From: a virus | Strand: one strand, 5' to 3' | Length of the DNA: 64,000 nucleotides | Virus record (IMG/VR): IMGVR_UViG_3300010158_000051 | Coordinates: 1 to 64,000 of that record | Part shown: piece after piece, positions 43,902-50,717 of the stretch | Numbering within the stretch: the first letter of the stretch is position 1 | Layout of the letters: each line of letters begins with the position of its first letter | Translations under genes and position numbers: made by a program | Notes under the pieces: generated by a model | Told to the model about the DNA's origin: nothing | Seen by the model: only the letters and a program-made list of their open reading frames with translations | Database searches by the model: none

Positions 43902-44939
43902 ATGCCATATAAAATTGTTCAACACGGAGATAAGTTTTCAGTAGTAGCACAAAATACTGGACACGTAGCTGGGACACACCCAAGCAAACAAAAAGCACAA
44001 GCACAAATGGCGGCTTTGTACGCCAACGAACCAGAAGCAAGCGTAAAAAAATGTATGACTTGCGGATGCGATGATTTAGGAAATGATCATCATTATGTTT
44101 CTGATACAGAAAAATGCACATATTGTATTGATAAAGGTCAAGGCCCATGTTGGGATGGCTACGAGTATGCTGGGACTAAAGACAAAGATGGTAAGACAGT
44201 TCCTAATTGCATTCCCGTTAAAAAATCTGATGGTGGATATCAACCAAACGCAGGCATGAAAGCAGCAGCACGTCGTGCATTAAAATGGCGAGATGCAGGA
44301 TTAGCAACTGGAGCGGGAACACCCGTTGGTTGGGGTCGTGCAAGCGATATAGTTGCAGGTAGATCAATGTCTCTTGATACAGTTAAAAGAATGTATTCTT
44401 TCTTTTCAAGACATGAAGTTGATAAAAAAGGCAAAAATTGGAACGATCCTTCTAACGGAAAAATTATGTGGAATGCTTGGGGCGGAGATGCAGGATTTGC
44501 ATGGTCTCGTGCTATTGTAAACAGAGAAAACAAGATTGAAAAAGAATCAGCTGGTGCTGGAAGATTAGGCGGCGGAAATGGATTTAAACTTGAATACAAT
44601 GTTCCAGATTGCCAAGGTGGATATGCTATTACTAAAGTAGGAACAGGACAGGTAATTGGTTGCTATACAACTAAAGCACATGCAGAAGAAGCTATGAAAG
44701 CAATAGCAGTAAATGAACCAATTGTAAAAGGTGGAGATCCAGTTCCAACAAAAGATTCAACTTCTATTTGGGATGGCGTATTTGAGCCAACAGGAGACAT
44801 AACCTCTGGAACTAATTTTGGTGACCGTATGGGAGATGTTGGTTGGAGATCAACTTACAACAGCCCACCGCAAAATGACGGAAAACCAAGTGCGGGATAC
44901 GGAAATCGTTCCGATCAACACGGTAGATCTAATTCATAG
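43902..44939 (+). CDS. Multi-domain phage protein with duplicated KxxA motif and head-associated core
   Basis: 345 residues. The N-terminal 45 residues ('YKIVQHGDKFSVVAQNTGHV', ending QMAALYANEP) recur in altered form near 225-270 ('GYAITKVGTGQVIGC', ending MKAIAVNEP), a tandem domain seen at the ends of phage head proteins. Between them are a Cys/His zinc-like site (near 50-65), and about 110-205 a core 'SLDTVKRMYSFFSRHEVDKK ... GGDAGFAWSRAIVNR' common near phage head-protease genes. Possibly a virion or head-maturation accessory. Confidence 0.55.
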   Translation: MPYKIVQHGDKFSVVAQNTGHVAGTHPSKQKAQAQMAALYANEPEASVKKCMTCGCDDLGNDHHYVSDTEKCTYCIDKGQGPCWDGYEYAGTKDKDGKTVPNCIPVKKSDGGYQPNAGMKAAARRALKWRDAGLATGAGTPVGWGRASDIVAGRSMSLDTVKRMYSFFSRHEVDKKGKNWNDPSNGKIMWNAWGGDAGFAWSRAIVNRENKIEKESAGAGRLGGGNGFKLEYNVPDCQGGYAITKVGTGQVIGCYTTKAHAEEAMKAIAVNEPIVKGGDPVPTKDSTSIWDGVFEPTGDITSGTNFGDRMGDVGWRSTYNSPPQNDGKPSAGYGNRSDQHGRSNS

Positions 44940-44946
44940 TTTGTGA

Positions 44947-44952
44947 TATAAT
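44947..44952 (+). promoter_or_regulatory. -10 element of hsp20
   Basis: TATAAT directly after the preceding gene, giving a leader of about 55 bases before the hsp20 ATG. Confidence 0.5.
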
Positions 44953-44960
44953 ATATATAC

Positions 44961-45012
44961 AGAATGCCGTAAGGGTTCTGAATTTAACTAACTTGCTGAA
45001 AAGGAGCTAAGT
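44961..45012 (+). promoter_or_regulatory. Possible RNA thermometer in hsp20 leader
   Basis: Two hairpins: CAGAA-(CC GTAA GG)-TTCTG with a GNRA loop (44961-44981), then ACTTGCT/AGC(T)AAGT (44991-44997 with 45005-45012) whose loop and 3' arm hold AAGGAG at 45001-45006. The second hairpin ends at the start codon and partly hides the ribosome site, as in small heat-shock gene thermometers. Confidence 0.4.
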
Positions 45013-45447
45013 ATGACAAACCTAACATATACAAATCCATTTACACAAATTCAAACCATTTTTAATGACCCATTTTTCTTGGGTTTTGGTGATCAATTTG
45101 TGAGATGGGAAACAAATAAGAAGACAACCTCTTCATTCCCACCATACAATGTAAAACAAATTGATGAAGATAACTACACGATTGAACTTGCAGTTGCAGG
45201 GTATACTCGTGAAGATCTTGATATCAAGGTGGAAAAAGATACTCTAACAATTAAAAGCGATAAAGATAATGACGATAAGTCTGATTTCTTGCATCGTGGG
45301 ATTGCTGGACGTAACTTTACACAACATTTTACATTAGGTGAATATATGAGTGTTAAGTCAGCTTTACTTGAGAATGGAATGCTTATCATTAAGATTGAGC
45401 GTGAACTTCCAGAGGAAGCTAAGCCTAAGACCATTAAAATCAAATAA
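45013..45447 (+). CDS. hsp20: Small heat-shock protein (Hsp20 / alpha-crystallin)
   Basis: 144 residues. N-terminal 'NPFTQIQTIFNDPFFLGFGD', then the alpha-crystallin domain (about 37-130) with 'YTIELAVAGYTREDLDIKVE' and 'ALLENGMLIIKI', and a C-terminal I141-x-I143 motif that mediates oligomers. It would hold unfolded host or virion proteins during infection. Tail chaperone aside, it is one of two chaperones here (GroES at 49402). Confidence 0.92.
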   Translation: MTNLTYTNPFTQIQTIFNDPFFLGFGDQFVRWETNKKTTSSFPPYNVKQIDEDNYTIELAVAGYTREDLDIKVEKDTLTIKSDKDNDDKSDFLHRGIAGRNFTQHFTLGEYMSVKSALLENGMLIIKIERELPEEAKPKTIKIK

Positions 45448-45451
45448 GGTA

Positions 45452-45457
45452 TATAAT
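45452..45457 (+). promoter_or_regulatory. -10 element of small RNA
   Basis: TATAAT 5 bases after the hsp20 stop; transcription would begin near 45461-45464, at the base of the first stem of the RNA. Confidence 0.5.
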
Positions 45458-45460
45458 ATA

Positions 45461-45537
45461 AATCTGCACCCCTTCATCGGGGAGTCGCAGATTAGGGGCC
45501 TGAGCAAGCCCCAAACAAAAACTGCTCTTTATTTTTT
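45461..45537 (+). ncRNA. Candidate small RNA with H-type pseudoknot
   Basis: Stem I AATCTGC/GCAGATT (45461-45467, 45487-45493) holding CCCC/GGGG. Stem II GGGGC/GCCCC (45495-45499, 45508-45512) whose loop contains GAGCA (45502-45506), which pairs with TGCTC (45523-45527) across an A-rich linker: a classic H-type pseudoknot. TTTATTTTTT follows, so stem III plus U-tract may terminate it. A -10 element places the 5' end at stem I. No coding frame exists. The GGGG/CCCC runs can swap partners, which would allow a switch. Confidence 0.5.
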
Positions 45538-45828
45538 ATCTTTTGTTACGGCTTTTTCAATTCTATCAATTGAATCACGCAATGATGATCCGCCGTTATT
45601 AAATAATTCAGCTTTGACTATGCTGATTTCTTTTTCAATATTATCAAATCTTGCATTACCGTGTGCTAATCTTTCTACCACACCTGGATACTCTTCTGTT
45701 CCGTACCAGTCATCCATAAACCTAGTCATAGATTGTACAAAGTTGTATAATTTATGTAAAATAAATCCAATAGATGCAAGTGCAGTTGTTGCTCCACCAA
45801 TAATAAACAATATGTTAACGGATGACAT
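45529..45828 (-). CDS. Single-pass membrane protein (DUF2746-like)
   Basis: 99 residues on the minus strand. N-terminal transmembrane helix (about 5-27, 'ILFIIGGATTALASIGFI'), then 'FMDDWYGTEEYPGVVERLAH' and a coiled coil. Resembles the DUF2746 family of actinophage membrane proteins, possibly lysis-related (holin or antiholin helper). Its 3' end overlaps the U-tract of the small RNA. Confidence 0.7.
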   Translation of the reverse strand: MSSVNILFIIGGATTALASIGFILHKLYNFVQSMTRFMDDWYGTEEYPGVVERLAHGNARFDNIEKEISIVKAELFNNGGSSLRDSIDRIEKAVTKDKK

Positions 45829-45837
45829 GATAGGTTA

Positions 45838-45843
45838 ATTATA
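45838..45843 (-). promoter_or_regulatory. -10 element for the minus-strand membrane gene
   Basis: TATAAT on the minus strand, 9 bases before its ATG. A CRP-type site lies at the -35 side. Confidence 0.5.
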
Positions 45844-45846
45844 CAT

Positions 45847-45862
45847 TGTGATTTATATCACG
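45847..45862. promoter_or_regulatory. CRP-type site between divergent promoters
   Basis: TGTGA-N6-TCACG (one mismatch to TGTGA-N6-TCACA) placed between the minus promoter (45838) and the plus promoter (45871). It overlaps the -35 position of the minus promoter, so binding would probably repress that gene. Confidence 0.55.
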
Positions 45863-45870
45863 CAAAATTA

Positions 45871-45900
45871 TTGACAAAAATATAGTAAATAGACTATAAT
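45871..45900 (+). promoter_or_regulatory. Perfect consensus promoter
   Basis: TTGACA, 18 bases, TATAAT, before the small basic gene at 45925. Leader of ~18 bases with AAGGGAG. Confidence 0.9.
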
Positions 45901-45924
45901 GAAAATAACAAACAAGGGAGAATC

Positions 45925-46071
45925 ATGGGAAGCAAAAAGAATCAAATGAAGATCAAGGCCGCACTTGAAGTGCGTATAGCCAAGACTCCAAATAAACCAG
46001 GATTTAAAAAGCCAGGCTCAATGAACAAGAAAAAAACGGGATTTGTTAAAATTGCCCCTCTTAACAAATAG
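45925..46071 (+). CDS. Small basic protein (48 aa)
   Basis: 48 residues, AAGGGAG 7 bases upstream, own consensus promoter. 13 Lys/Arg, 'NKPGFKKPGSMNKKK': strongly basic and unstructured. Possibly binds nucleic acid or a host complex. Below usual length filters; the perfect promoter makes it convincing. Confidence 0.7.
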   Translation: MGSKKNQMKIKAALEVRIAKTPNKPGFKKPGSMNKKKTGFVKIAPLNK

Positions 46072-46079
46072 GGTATAAT
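46052..46079 (+). promoter_or_regulatory. Promoter of dps, leaderless type
   Basis: TTGCCC, 16 bases, TATAAT ending 6 bases before the dps ATG. Confidence 0.55.
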
Positions 46080-46085
46080 AAATAC

Positions 46086-46535
46086 ATGGAAGCATTAATT
46101 AAAGTACTAAAAGAACTGCAAGCAGATTCAATGAATATGTATGCACAATCACACGGATACCACTGGAATGTGGAAGGTCGTATGTTTAAGCAAGATCACG
46201 CATTTTTCCTAGAAATTTACGAGGATCTATTTGATTCAATTGACGATTATGCAGAAAATATTCGTAAGTTAAATGCAAAAGCACCATTTGGATTATCTCA
46301 GCTACAAGCAAACAGCGATTTAAAAATTAATGATTCGCTTGAATTAAGTGCCACACAAATGTATCTTGAATTAATTACTACAAATAATCATATTATTGAA
46401 AAACTAAAAAGTGCTTGCGATGTTGCAGATGCTTCTCGTGAACAATCAATTCTTAATTTTTTTGCAGATAGATTAGCACAGCATGAATTTTGGAACTGGC
46501 AATTGACAGCATCAATTAAAACAACTATAATGTAA
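46086..46535 (+). CDS. dps: Dps-like DNA-protecting ferritin
   Basis: 149 residues, four-helix ferritin fold. Ferroxidase ligands are visible: H in 'SHGYHWNVEG', then 'HAFFLEIYEDLFDSIDDYAE' with the acidic D/E set. C-terminal 'FFADRLAQHEFWNWQL' is typical. It stores iron and shields DNA from oxidative damage; in a phage it may protect the replicating genome. Terminator follows. Confidence 0.9.
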   Translation: MEALIKVLKELQADSMNMYAQSHGYHWNVEGRMFKQDHAFFLEIYEDLFDSIDDYAENIRKLNAKAPFGLSQLQANSDLKINDSLELSATQMYLELITTNNHIIEKLKSACDVADASREQSILNFFADRLAQHEFWNWQLTASIKTTIM

Positions 46536-46566
46536 TTAACAGATCAACGTTCTGATTTATATAAGG

Positions 46567-46584
46567 GGTACTAGAAATAGTACC
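46567..46584 (+). terminator. Terminator after dps
   Basis: GGTACTA-GAAA-TAGTACC, then TTTTATGTTT. Confidence 0.85.
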
Positions 46585-46594
46585 TTTTATGTTT

Positions 46595-46667
46595 GCCCCC
46601 ATAGCTCAGAGGATAGAGCGTTGGACTTCTAAGCCAAGCGTCGTAGGTTCGAGTCCTACTGGAGGCA
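46595..46667 (+). tRNA. tRNA-Arg (TCT)
   Basis: Acceptor GCCCCCA/TGGAGGC with one C-A mismatch, anticodon loop CTTCTAA (anticodon TCT, reads AGA), T arm GTAGGTTCGAGTCCTAC. AGA is the commonest Arg codon in the phage genes, so this tRNA fits codon supply. Confidence 0.88.
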
Positions 46668-46668
46668 C

Positions 46669-47190
46669 ATGAAAAGAGATTATTTTAAAAAGTTATGGTC
46701 ATCTATTTTGTCTAACGGTGTTAGGCAAGACGGTGATGGTAATTGGAATGTCATAAATTCTTCAACAAATAAAAGAAGAATGGAAGGCAAAGGTTCTTCA
46801 GTTGGCGGTCCTGCGGGAGAAAACCAAAGGCTTTGGATACCAGCAAAAATTATAGTTACACCAGCAGAGTTACAAGAAATCTGGGAAAAACAAGATGGGC
46901 GTTGTTATTGGTTTGGTGTACAATTAGATTTAGGATTGCTATATAAGGATCACCCTGATTGGATGCCAAAACATCCATTAGCCCCATCTATTGATAAGAT
47001 AGATGTAAATGGTGATTATACAAAGGAAAATATAGTAATCACCTCAAGGTTCGCAAATTTTGGAAGAAATGTGTGTGACTTTGACAAATTTTATGAAATA
47101 GTAAAAACTTTAAAAGGAGAAGATATATGTCAGCAAAACCAGTACCAGCAGTTACAACCGCTCAACCAGGAACAGCCGCAAGACTATTAG
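46669..47190 (+). CDS. HNH endonuclease
   Basis: 173 residues. 'GRCYWFGVQLDL' and 'PSIDKIDVNGDYTKENIVIT' give the HNH core (D-K-I-D-x-N-G-x-Y). A mobile-type nuclease placed right behind a tRNA gene. The ATG lies 2 bases after the tRNA with no ribosome site, so a later start (ATG 46780) is possible. Confidence 0.7.
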   Translation: MKRDYFKKLWSSILSNGVRQDGDGNWNVINSSTNKRRMEGKGSSVGGPAGENQRLWIPAKIIVTPAELQEIWEKQDGRCYWFGVQLDLGLLYKDHPDWMPKHPLAPSIDKIDVNGDYTKENIVITSRFANFGRNVCDFDKFYEIVKTLKGEDICQQNQYQQLQPLNQEQPQDY

Positions 47191-47660
47191 AAATTGCAAA
47201 GTCACAAATTGGCGTTGTAGAAGGTCCAAAAGATAATGAAACAGATTACGGCAAGTTTACAAAGCATGATTTTCAACCTTGGTGCGGAAGTTTCTGCATG
47301 TGGGTTGCTAATCAAGCAAAGGTAACAATTCCTAATACAGTTTATACTCCATCAGGAGCAGATGCTTTTAAGAAAAACAAAAAGTGGTCAGATGCCGCAA
47401 CAGCAACTCCAAAGCCTGGAGACATTGTTTATTTTGACTTTGTTAAAGGCGGGAATGCAGTAGAGCATGTAGGCATTGTTGTAAAAGACAATGGTGATGG
47501 AACTGTAACAACTTATGAAGGAAATACAAGTCCAGAACATAAAGCTACTGGAAGTCAAGCAAATGGCGGAGAAGCAGCAGAAAGAATTCGTGCTTACAAA
47601 ACAAATAAGCGAGGACTACTACAATTTATTGTAGGCTTCGGTCATCCAGATTATAAGTAA
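47127..47660 (+). CDS. Endolysin with CHAP domain
   Basis: 177 residues after AAAAGGAGAAG. CHAP amidase/peptidase: catalytic C53 in 'PWCGSFCMWVAN', H114 in 'VEHVGIV', and E131/N133 in 'TYEGNTSP'. Cleaves host peptidoglycan for release. It has no signal peptide, so a holin is expected; the candidates are the membrane proteins at 26261, 45529, 53795 and 54093. No separate cell-wall-binding domain is visible. Confidence 0.9.
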   Translation: MSAKPVPAVTTAQPGTAARLLEIAKSQIGVVEGPKDNETDYGKFTKHDFQPWCGSFCMWVANQAKVTIPNTVYTPSGADAFKKNKKWSDAATATPKPGDIVYFDFVKGGNAVEHVGIVVKDNGDGTVTTYEGNTSPEHKATGSQANGGEAAERIRAYKTNKRGLLQFIVGFGHPDYK

Positions 47661-47670
47661 AAGGATAAAA

Positions 47671-47997
47671 ATGGAATACGATCCATCAAATGAAGAGCAT
47701 CGTGAAGCAATGGAGCACCTTATAGAAGAAGGTGCTGCAATTCTTGACGGGATTGATGAAGATGGGGAACCAGTCTATAAGTTTGACATGAACGTACTAG
47801 AAGAAGTAATGCCAGAACTACATCAGGCTATGATGGATGATATGGACAAAGTTCTTATTGATTTATATCAAAAAGGGCTTATTGAGATAAGTTATGATGA
47901 AAACCTTAACGCTCAAATGTCCGTATCTTTAGAAGGCAGGCAGGCTTTGGAAGATGCAGGATTTGACATGGATGGTTCTGAAGAAGAAGAATATTAA
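47671..47997 (+). CDS. Acidic hypothetical protein, winged-helix-like
   Basis: 108 residues, very acidic. 'MDKVLIDLYQKGLIEISYDE' has the spacing of a winged-helix C-terminal half. AAAGGATAAAA precedes the ATG. Function unknown. Confidence 0.55.
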   Translation: MEYDPSNEEHREAMEHLIEEGAAILDGIDEDGEPVYKFDMNVLEEVMPELHQAMMDDMDKVLIDLYQKGLIEISYDENLNAQMSVSLEGRQALEDAGFDMDGSEEEEY

Positions 47998-47999
47998 GG

Positions 48000-48005
48000 T
48001 ATAAT
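48000..48005 (+). promoter_or_regulatory. -10 element
   Basis: GGTATAAT 22 bases before the ATG at 48028, with AAGGCGGTG as ribosome site. Confidence 0.45.
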
Positions 48006-48027
48006 TAACCATAAGGCGGTGATTTAA

Positions 48028-48267
48028 ATGGATAACAACCAACAAGTAGCTGGTGCAGGAACAGAACAACCAGCAACAGCAACTCCAGTAACAGAACAAG
48101 CAGGCTCAGGTAATACACTTGCAGCTCCAGCAGTTTCTAACCTAGGAGTGCATAACCCAAGCACAATGAATACAGGAAGCCCATTCACAGGGAAAGATGT
48201 TTCAATGACAACACCACAGTATGCAGGTGGACCAATTGCAACAACTGAAGCAGGCTCACACGCATAA
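48028..48267 (+). CDS. Low-complexity small protein
   Basis: 79 residues, Ala/Thr/Pro/Gly/Asn-rich with no clear fold. Its stop overlaps the next ATG (TAATG), so the two are coupled. Could be an unstructured virion decoration or linker protein. Confidence 0.6.
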   Translation: MDNNQQVAGAGTEQPATATPVTEQAGSGNTLAAPAVSNLGVHNPSTMNTGSPFTGKDVSMTTPQYAGGPIATTEAGSHA

Positions 48268-48896
48268 TGAATAGCAAACAATTTTTTAATGAAGTTGTTA
48301 GCATGATCAAAGCTATTGGTACTTCATCTTCGGCTAACGAGGAACGAGATGAAAGATCAGTTGAAAACTATGTTAGAGGAAATGCTAACACAAATACAAA
48401 TTCAAGTATAGGAGGTAGTATAGTGTCAAACACAACAGAACCAGATCCACAAGGAGATATTGCGGTAACAAAGTCTTTTTCAAACGCAACAGGTGGTCCA
48501 CTGATTAATCAGGAAACTCGTCCAACAGACGGAGTTGCAGTGGCATCAGCACCAAATAATGATGGAGTTGTTCCAAACAACGCAACATTTGATAGCTCAG
48601 CAACTTCAGCTATTGCTCCAACATCTGCACAGATGGCAGAAGCAACAGAAGAAACAATTTCAAAGGCTGCAACTTGCAAGGAATGCGGACAAGCACTTCC
48701 AGTAGCAAAAGCAGATGAAATTGCAAAAGCAGCAACATGCCAAGATTGCGGAAAGTCAATGGATTTGTGCGATTGCATGGGCAAAGCAGTAGATGAAAAA
48801 GAATCTGCAGCGGAAGCAGCAAAAGAAACTCCAGAAGATGAAAAGGCGGAAATGAAGAAGTCCCTATGGGGCGGAGCATTTGCACCACGTAAGTAA
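48267..48896 (+). CDS. Protein with paired zinc-ribbon motifs and acidic tail
   Basis: 209 residues. First half low-complexity (Asn/Thr/Ser/Pro). Then 'ATCKECGQALPVAK' and 'ATCQDCGKSMDLCDCMGK', two successive C-x2-C knuckles, and an Ala/Glu/Lys-rich end 'KKSLWGGAFAPRK'. The KS(L/D)WGGAF ending recalls phage virion proteins such as the one at 43902 with 'SIWDGVFEP'. A terminator follows. Confidence 0.55.
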   Translation: MNSKQFFNEVVSMIKAIGTSSSANEERDERSVENYVRGNANTNTNSSIGGSIVSNTTEPDPQGDIAVTKSFSNATGGPLINQETRPTDGVAVASAPNNDGVVPNNATFDSSATSAIAPTSAQMAEATEETISKAATCKECGQALPVAKADEIAKAATCQDCGKSMDLCDCMGKAVDEKESAAEAAKETPEDEKAEMKKSLWGGAFAPRK

Positions 48897-48918
48897 TTAA
48901 TTATATATACGTATATAT

Positions 48919-48951
48919 ATGAACAAGGACGGTAACCCCGTCCTTGTTCAT
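48919..48951 (+). terminator. Strong bidirectional-type terminator
   Basis: 14-bp perfect stem ATGAACAAGGACGG / CCGTCCTTGTTCAT with TAACC loop. Preceded by AT-alternating tract. Confidence 0.9.
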
Positions 48952-48966
48952 TTCAGAAAGGAAAAA

Positions 48967-49335
48967 ATGAGAGTAATAGTTTTTGGAAGCAAAGATTGGT
49001 CAGATTACAATGATCTAATCCGTCAACTTACAGTATTGATTGATGACCGTAAACATTTCTATCCTGAAGATACAGAGTACACTTTTGTTCACACAGGTAT
49101 GCGGGGTGCAGAAAATATGGTTACAGAATACATTGGTAAGACAGAAAAGTTTCTCAGACAAAAAGGTTATAAGATCAAAGAAGAAATAATCAAAGATAAA
49201 TCTGGTTTAGCAGATCATTCTTTAATTGAAGCTATGCCTGATTTTGCCCTTGTTTTTGGAGACTCACCTAGAAATAGGTCATGTGTAAAATTGTTAGAAG
49301 CATATGCAGTTCCACACAGATATATTAAAAAATAA
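48967..49335 (+). CDS. SLOG/YspA-like (DUF2493) nucleotide-binding protein
   Basis: 122 residues from ATG 48967 (AGAAAGGAAAA upstream); the frame extends back into the terminator hairpin, so the earlier ATG is not used. 'VIVFGSKDWSDYNDLIRQL' and 'FVHTGMRGAENMVTEYIGKT' match the Rossmann-like SLOG superfamily, thought to bind NAD/ADP-ribose-type ligands. In phages these may act in anti-defence or signalling; the exact role is unknown. Confidence 0.75.
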   Translation: MRVIVFGSKDWSDYNDLIRQLTVLIDDRKHFYPEDTEYTFVHTGMRGAENMVTEYIGKTEKFLRQKGYKIKEEIIKDKSGLADHSLIEAMPDFALVFGDSPRNRSCVKLLEAYAVPHRYIKK

Positions 49336-49337
49336 GC

Positions 49338-49367
49338 TTGACACAAGCGTGTATAAACTGATACAAT
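49338..49367 (+). promoter_or_regulatory. Consensus promoter of groES operon
   Basis: TTGACA, 18 bases, TACAAT, with a 34-base leader and AAAGGAA. Confidence 0.85.
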
Positions 49368-49401
49368 AGATTAACACTATACTTACTATTAAAGGAATAA
49401 A

Positions 49402-49707
49402 ATGACAGATATTGAACCATTTGGAAGCTTGCTTTTGATTGAAGAAATTGAGCAGGCAGATAGAAAGACAGCCTCTGGACTTGTATTATCCGCATCAGTT
49501 CTTGATAGCGAATTAAAGCGTGGAAAAGTAATTGCTGTTGGTACAGGTGATTACGATAACGCAGGGAACAAACACGAAATACCCTTGACATTCGGGGATG
49601 TAGTAATATATAATGAAGGTAACGCCACTGAAGTAACAGATGCTTCAGGAAGTAAATACTACTTTATTAACTGGCGACATTTATTTGGAAAAGAAGGTAA
49701 TATCTAA
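49402..49707 (+). CDS. groES: GroES-like co-chaperonin
   Basis: 101 residues, about the normal Cpn10 length. 'PFGSLLLIEEIEQADRKTAS' with mobile loop 'KTASGLVLS', 'GKVIAVGTGDYDNAG' and 'LTFGDVVIYNEGNATEV' are Cpn10 hallmarks. It would cap host GroEL to fold phage proteins, as T4 gp31 does. No GroEL is seen in the window. Confidence 0.9.
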   Translation: MTDIEPFGSLLLIEEIEQADRKTASGLVLSASVLDSELKRGKVIAVGTGDYDNAGNKHEIPLTFGDVVIYNEGNATEVTDASGSKYYFINWRHLFGKEGNI

Positions 49708-49937
49708 TGACAAAGATTGTATTAAATTATGATAAAGCACATAGTTTTGTAAACAAGAATAAGAAGAATGGCTTCTTCTGGGATGGTTACACCATTGTAA
49801 AATGGACACCAGGCTCCAACGGTTACATGCAAAAAAATGGCATGTTTCGAAATAATCAATGGGGTTATTCCTCACGATATGAAGTCACTTCCTCTGGCAC
49901 ATGGGAATTAAACGACAAATATGCCAGATTTATTTAG
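49707..49937 (+). CDS. Small hypothetical protein
   Basis: 76 residues, basic, Tyr/Trp/Asn-rich beta type ('GFFWDGYTIVKWTPGSNGYM'). Overlaps groES and whiB. No family recognised. Confidence 0.55.
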   Translation: MTKIVLNYDKAHSFVNKNKKNGFFWDGYTIVKWTPGSNGYMQKNGMFRNNQWGYSSRYEVTSSGTWELNDKYARFI

Positions 49938-50247
49938 TCAATTAGGTTTAGATGAGCAAGATGTTAAGTGGTATCACTTAGCAGCATGCAAAGGTATGCC
50001 AATTGATTGGTTCTACGATAATTATGAAGCAGATAAAGAATTAGCTAAACAAGCTGATCAAGTATGTTTACATTGTCCTGTAATTAAAATGTGTCACGCA
50101 CAAGGCGTGATTAACAAAGAAAAAGGAGTTTGGGGCGGGGTCTACATGGACCTTGGAAGACCAGACAAACAACATAATTCACATAAAGATCCTGAGATAT
50201 GGAAGCAGTTAAAAAAGGCACATGGTAAAAATATCGTACACGGTTGA
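49921..50247 (+). CDS. WhiB-family iron-sulfur regulator
   Basis: 108 residues. Four Cys in WhiB spacing (C23, C49, C52, C58) for a 4Fe-4S cluster, then G69-V-W-G-G73 (the turn that binds sigma factor region 4) and a basic C-terminus. WhiB proteins occur only in actinobacteria and their phages, so this is the clearest host marker. Such phage WhiBs change host sigma-A promoter use; TM4 WhiBTM4 represses host whiB2. Confidence 0.9.
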   Translation: MPDLFSQLGLDEQDVKWYHLAACKGMPIDWFYDNYEADKELAKQADQVCLHCPVIKMCHAQGVINKEKGVWGGVYMDLGRPDKQHNSHKDPEIWKQLKKAHGKNIVHG

Positions 50248-50248
50248 T

Positions 50249-50500
50249 ATGGCAAAAAAAATAAGGGATGTTAAAGTTCCTGTCAAAGGCCTTATCCTAG
50301 ATGTTAGAGCAAGACCAAACTATCTTGCTTTAACTGTGTATGAAAGCAATATCATGGAATATAACGAAAGTCAACGAATGCAACTGATGGAGTATTTGTT
50401 AATGATTAGAAATCTTATCATGTCTTATGGAACACCATGTGAAATAGAGGGGATGAAATATACTGATGAGCAAGCAAGAAAACAACGAAGAGCTACCTGA
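50249..50500 (+). CDS. Hypothetical protein
   Basis: 83 residues, ATG at 50249 two bases after the whiB stop (an upstream ATG at 50222 lies inside whiB). Beta-alpha ('GLILDVRARPNYLALTVYES' then a helix), similar in layout to other small actinophage proteins. Function unknown. Confidence 0.5.
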   Translation: MAKKIRDVKVPVKGLILDVRARPNYLALTVYESNIMEYNESQRMQLMEYLLMIRNLIMSYGTPCEIEGMKYTDEQARKQRRAT

Positions 50501-50717
50501 TTTAACTGTTACATATGTCTACATTCCAGATGAGGACATATATGGAACTCTTATCGCCCAAAATAGTTACTATTCTATAGTAGAATATTTTGATAATGGT
50601 GTAGGTTATCGAATTGAAGTTGACAATGAAGATTTTTTTGTTGTTGATGAATTTGGAATAAGTTACATTGAAGAAACTGAAGACTACGAAGATGAAGAAA
50701 TGGAAGAAGATTTATAA
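50466..50717 (+). CDS. Acidic hypothetical protein
   Basis: 83 residues, strongly acidic tail ('EDYEDEEMEEDL'). A short beta core 'TYVYIPDEDIYGTLIAQNSY'. It could be a DNA mimic, but nothing specific proves it. Confidence 0.55.
   Translation: MSKQENNEELPDLTVTYVYIPDEDIYGTLIAQNSYYSIVEYFDNGVGYRIEVDNEDFFVVDEFGISYIEETEDYEDEEMEEDL

Noticed and set aside
43675-43944. Frame through tRNA-Gly and tRNA-Gln
   Set aside because: It covers tRNA genes and ends inside the next gene; no coding character.
45495-45527. Ordinary bidirectional terminator between hsp20 and the minus gene
   Set aside because: GGGGC/GCCCC lacks a U-tract on either side; the U-tract follows the pseudoknot arm instead, so a simple terminator does not explain all pairings.
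48919-48966. Earlier ATG of the SLOG-like gene
   Set aside because: The ATG lies inside the terminator stem; ATG 48967 has a proper ribosome site.
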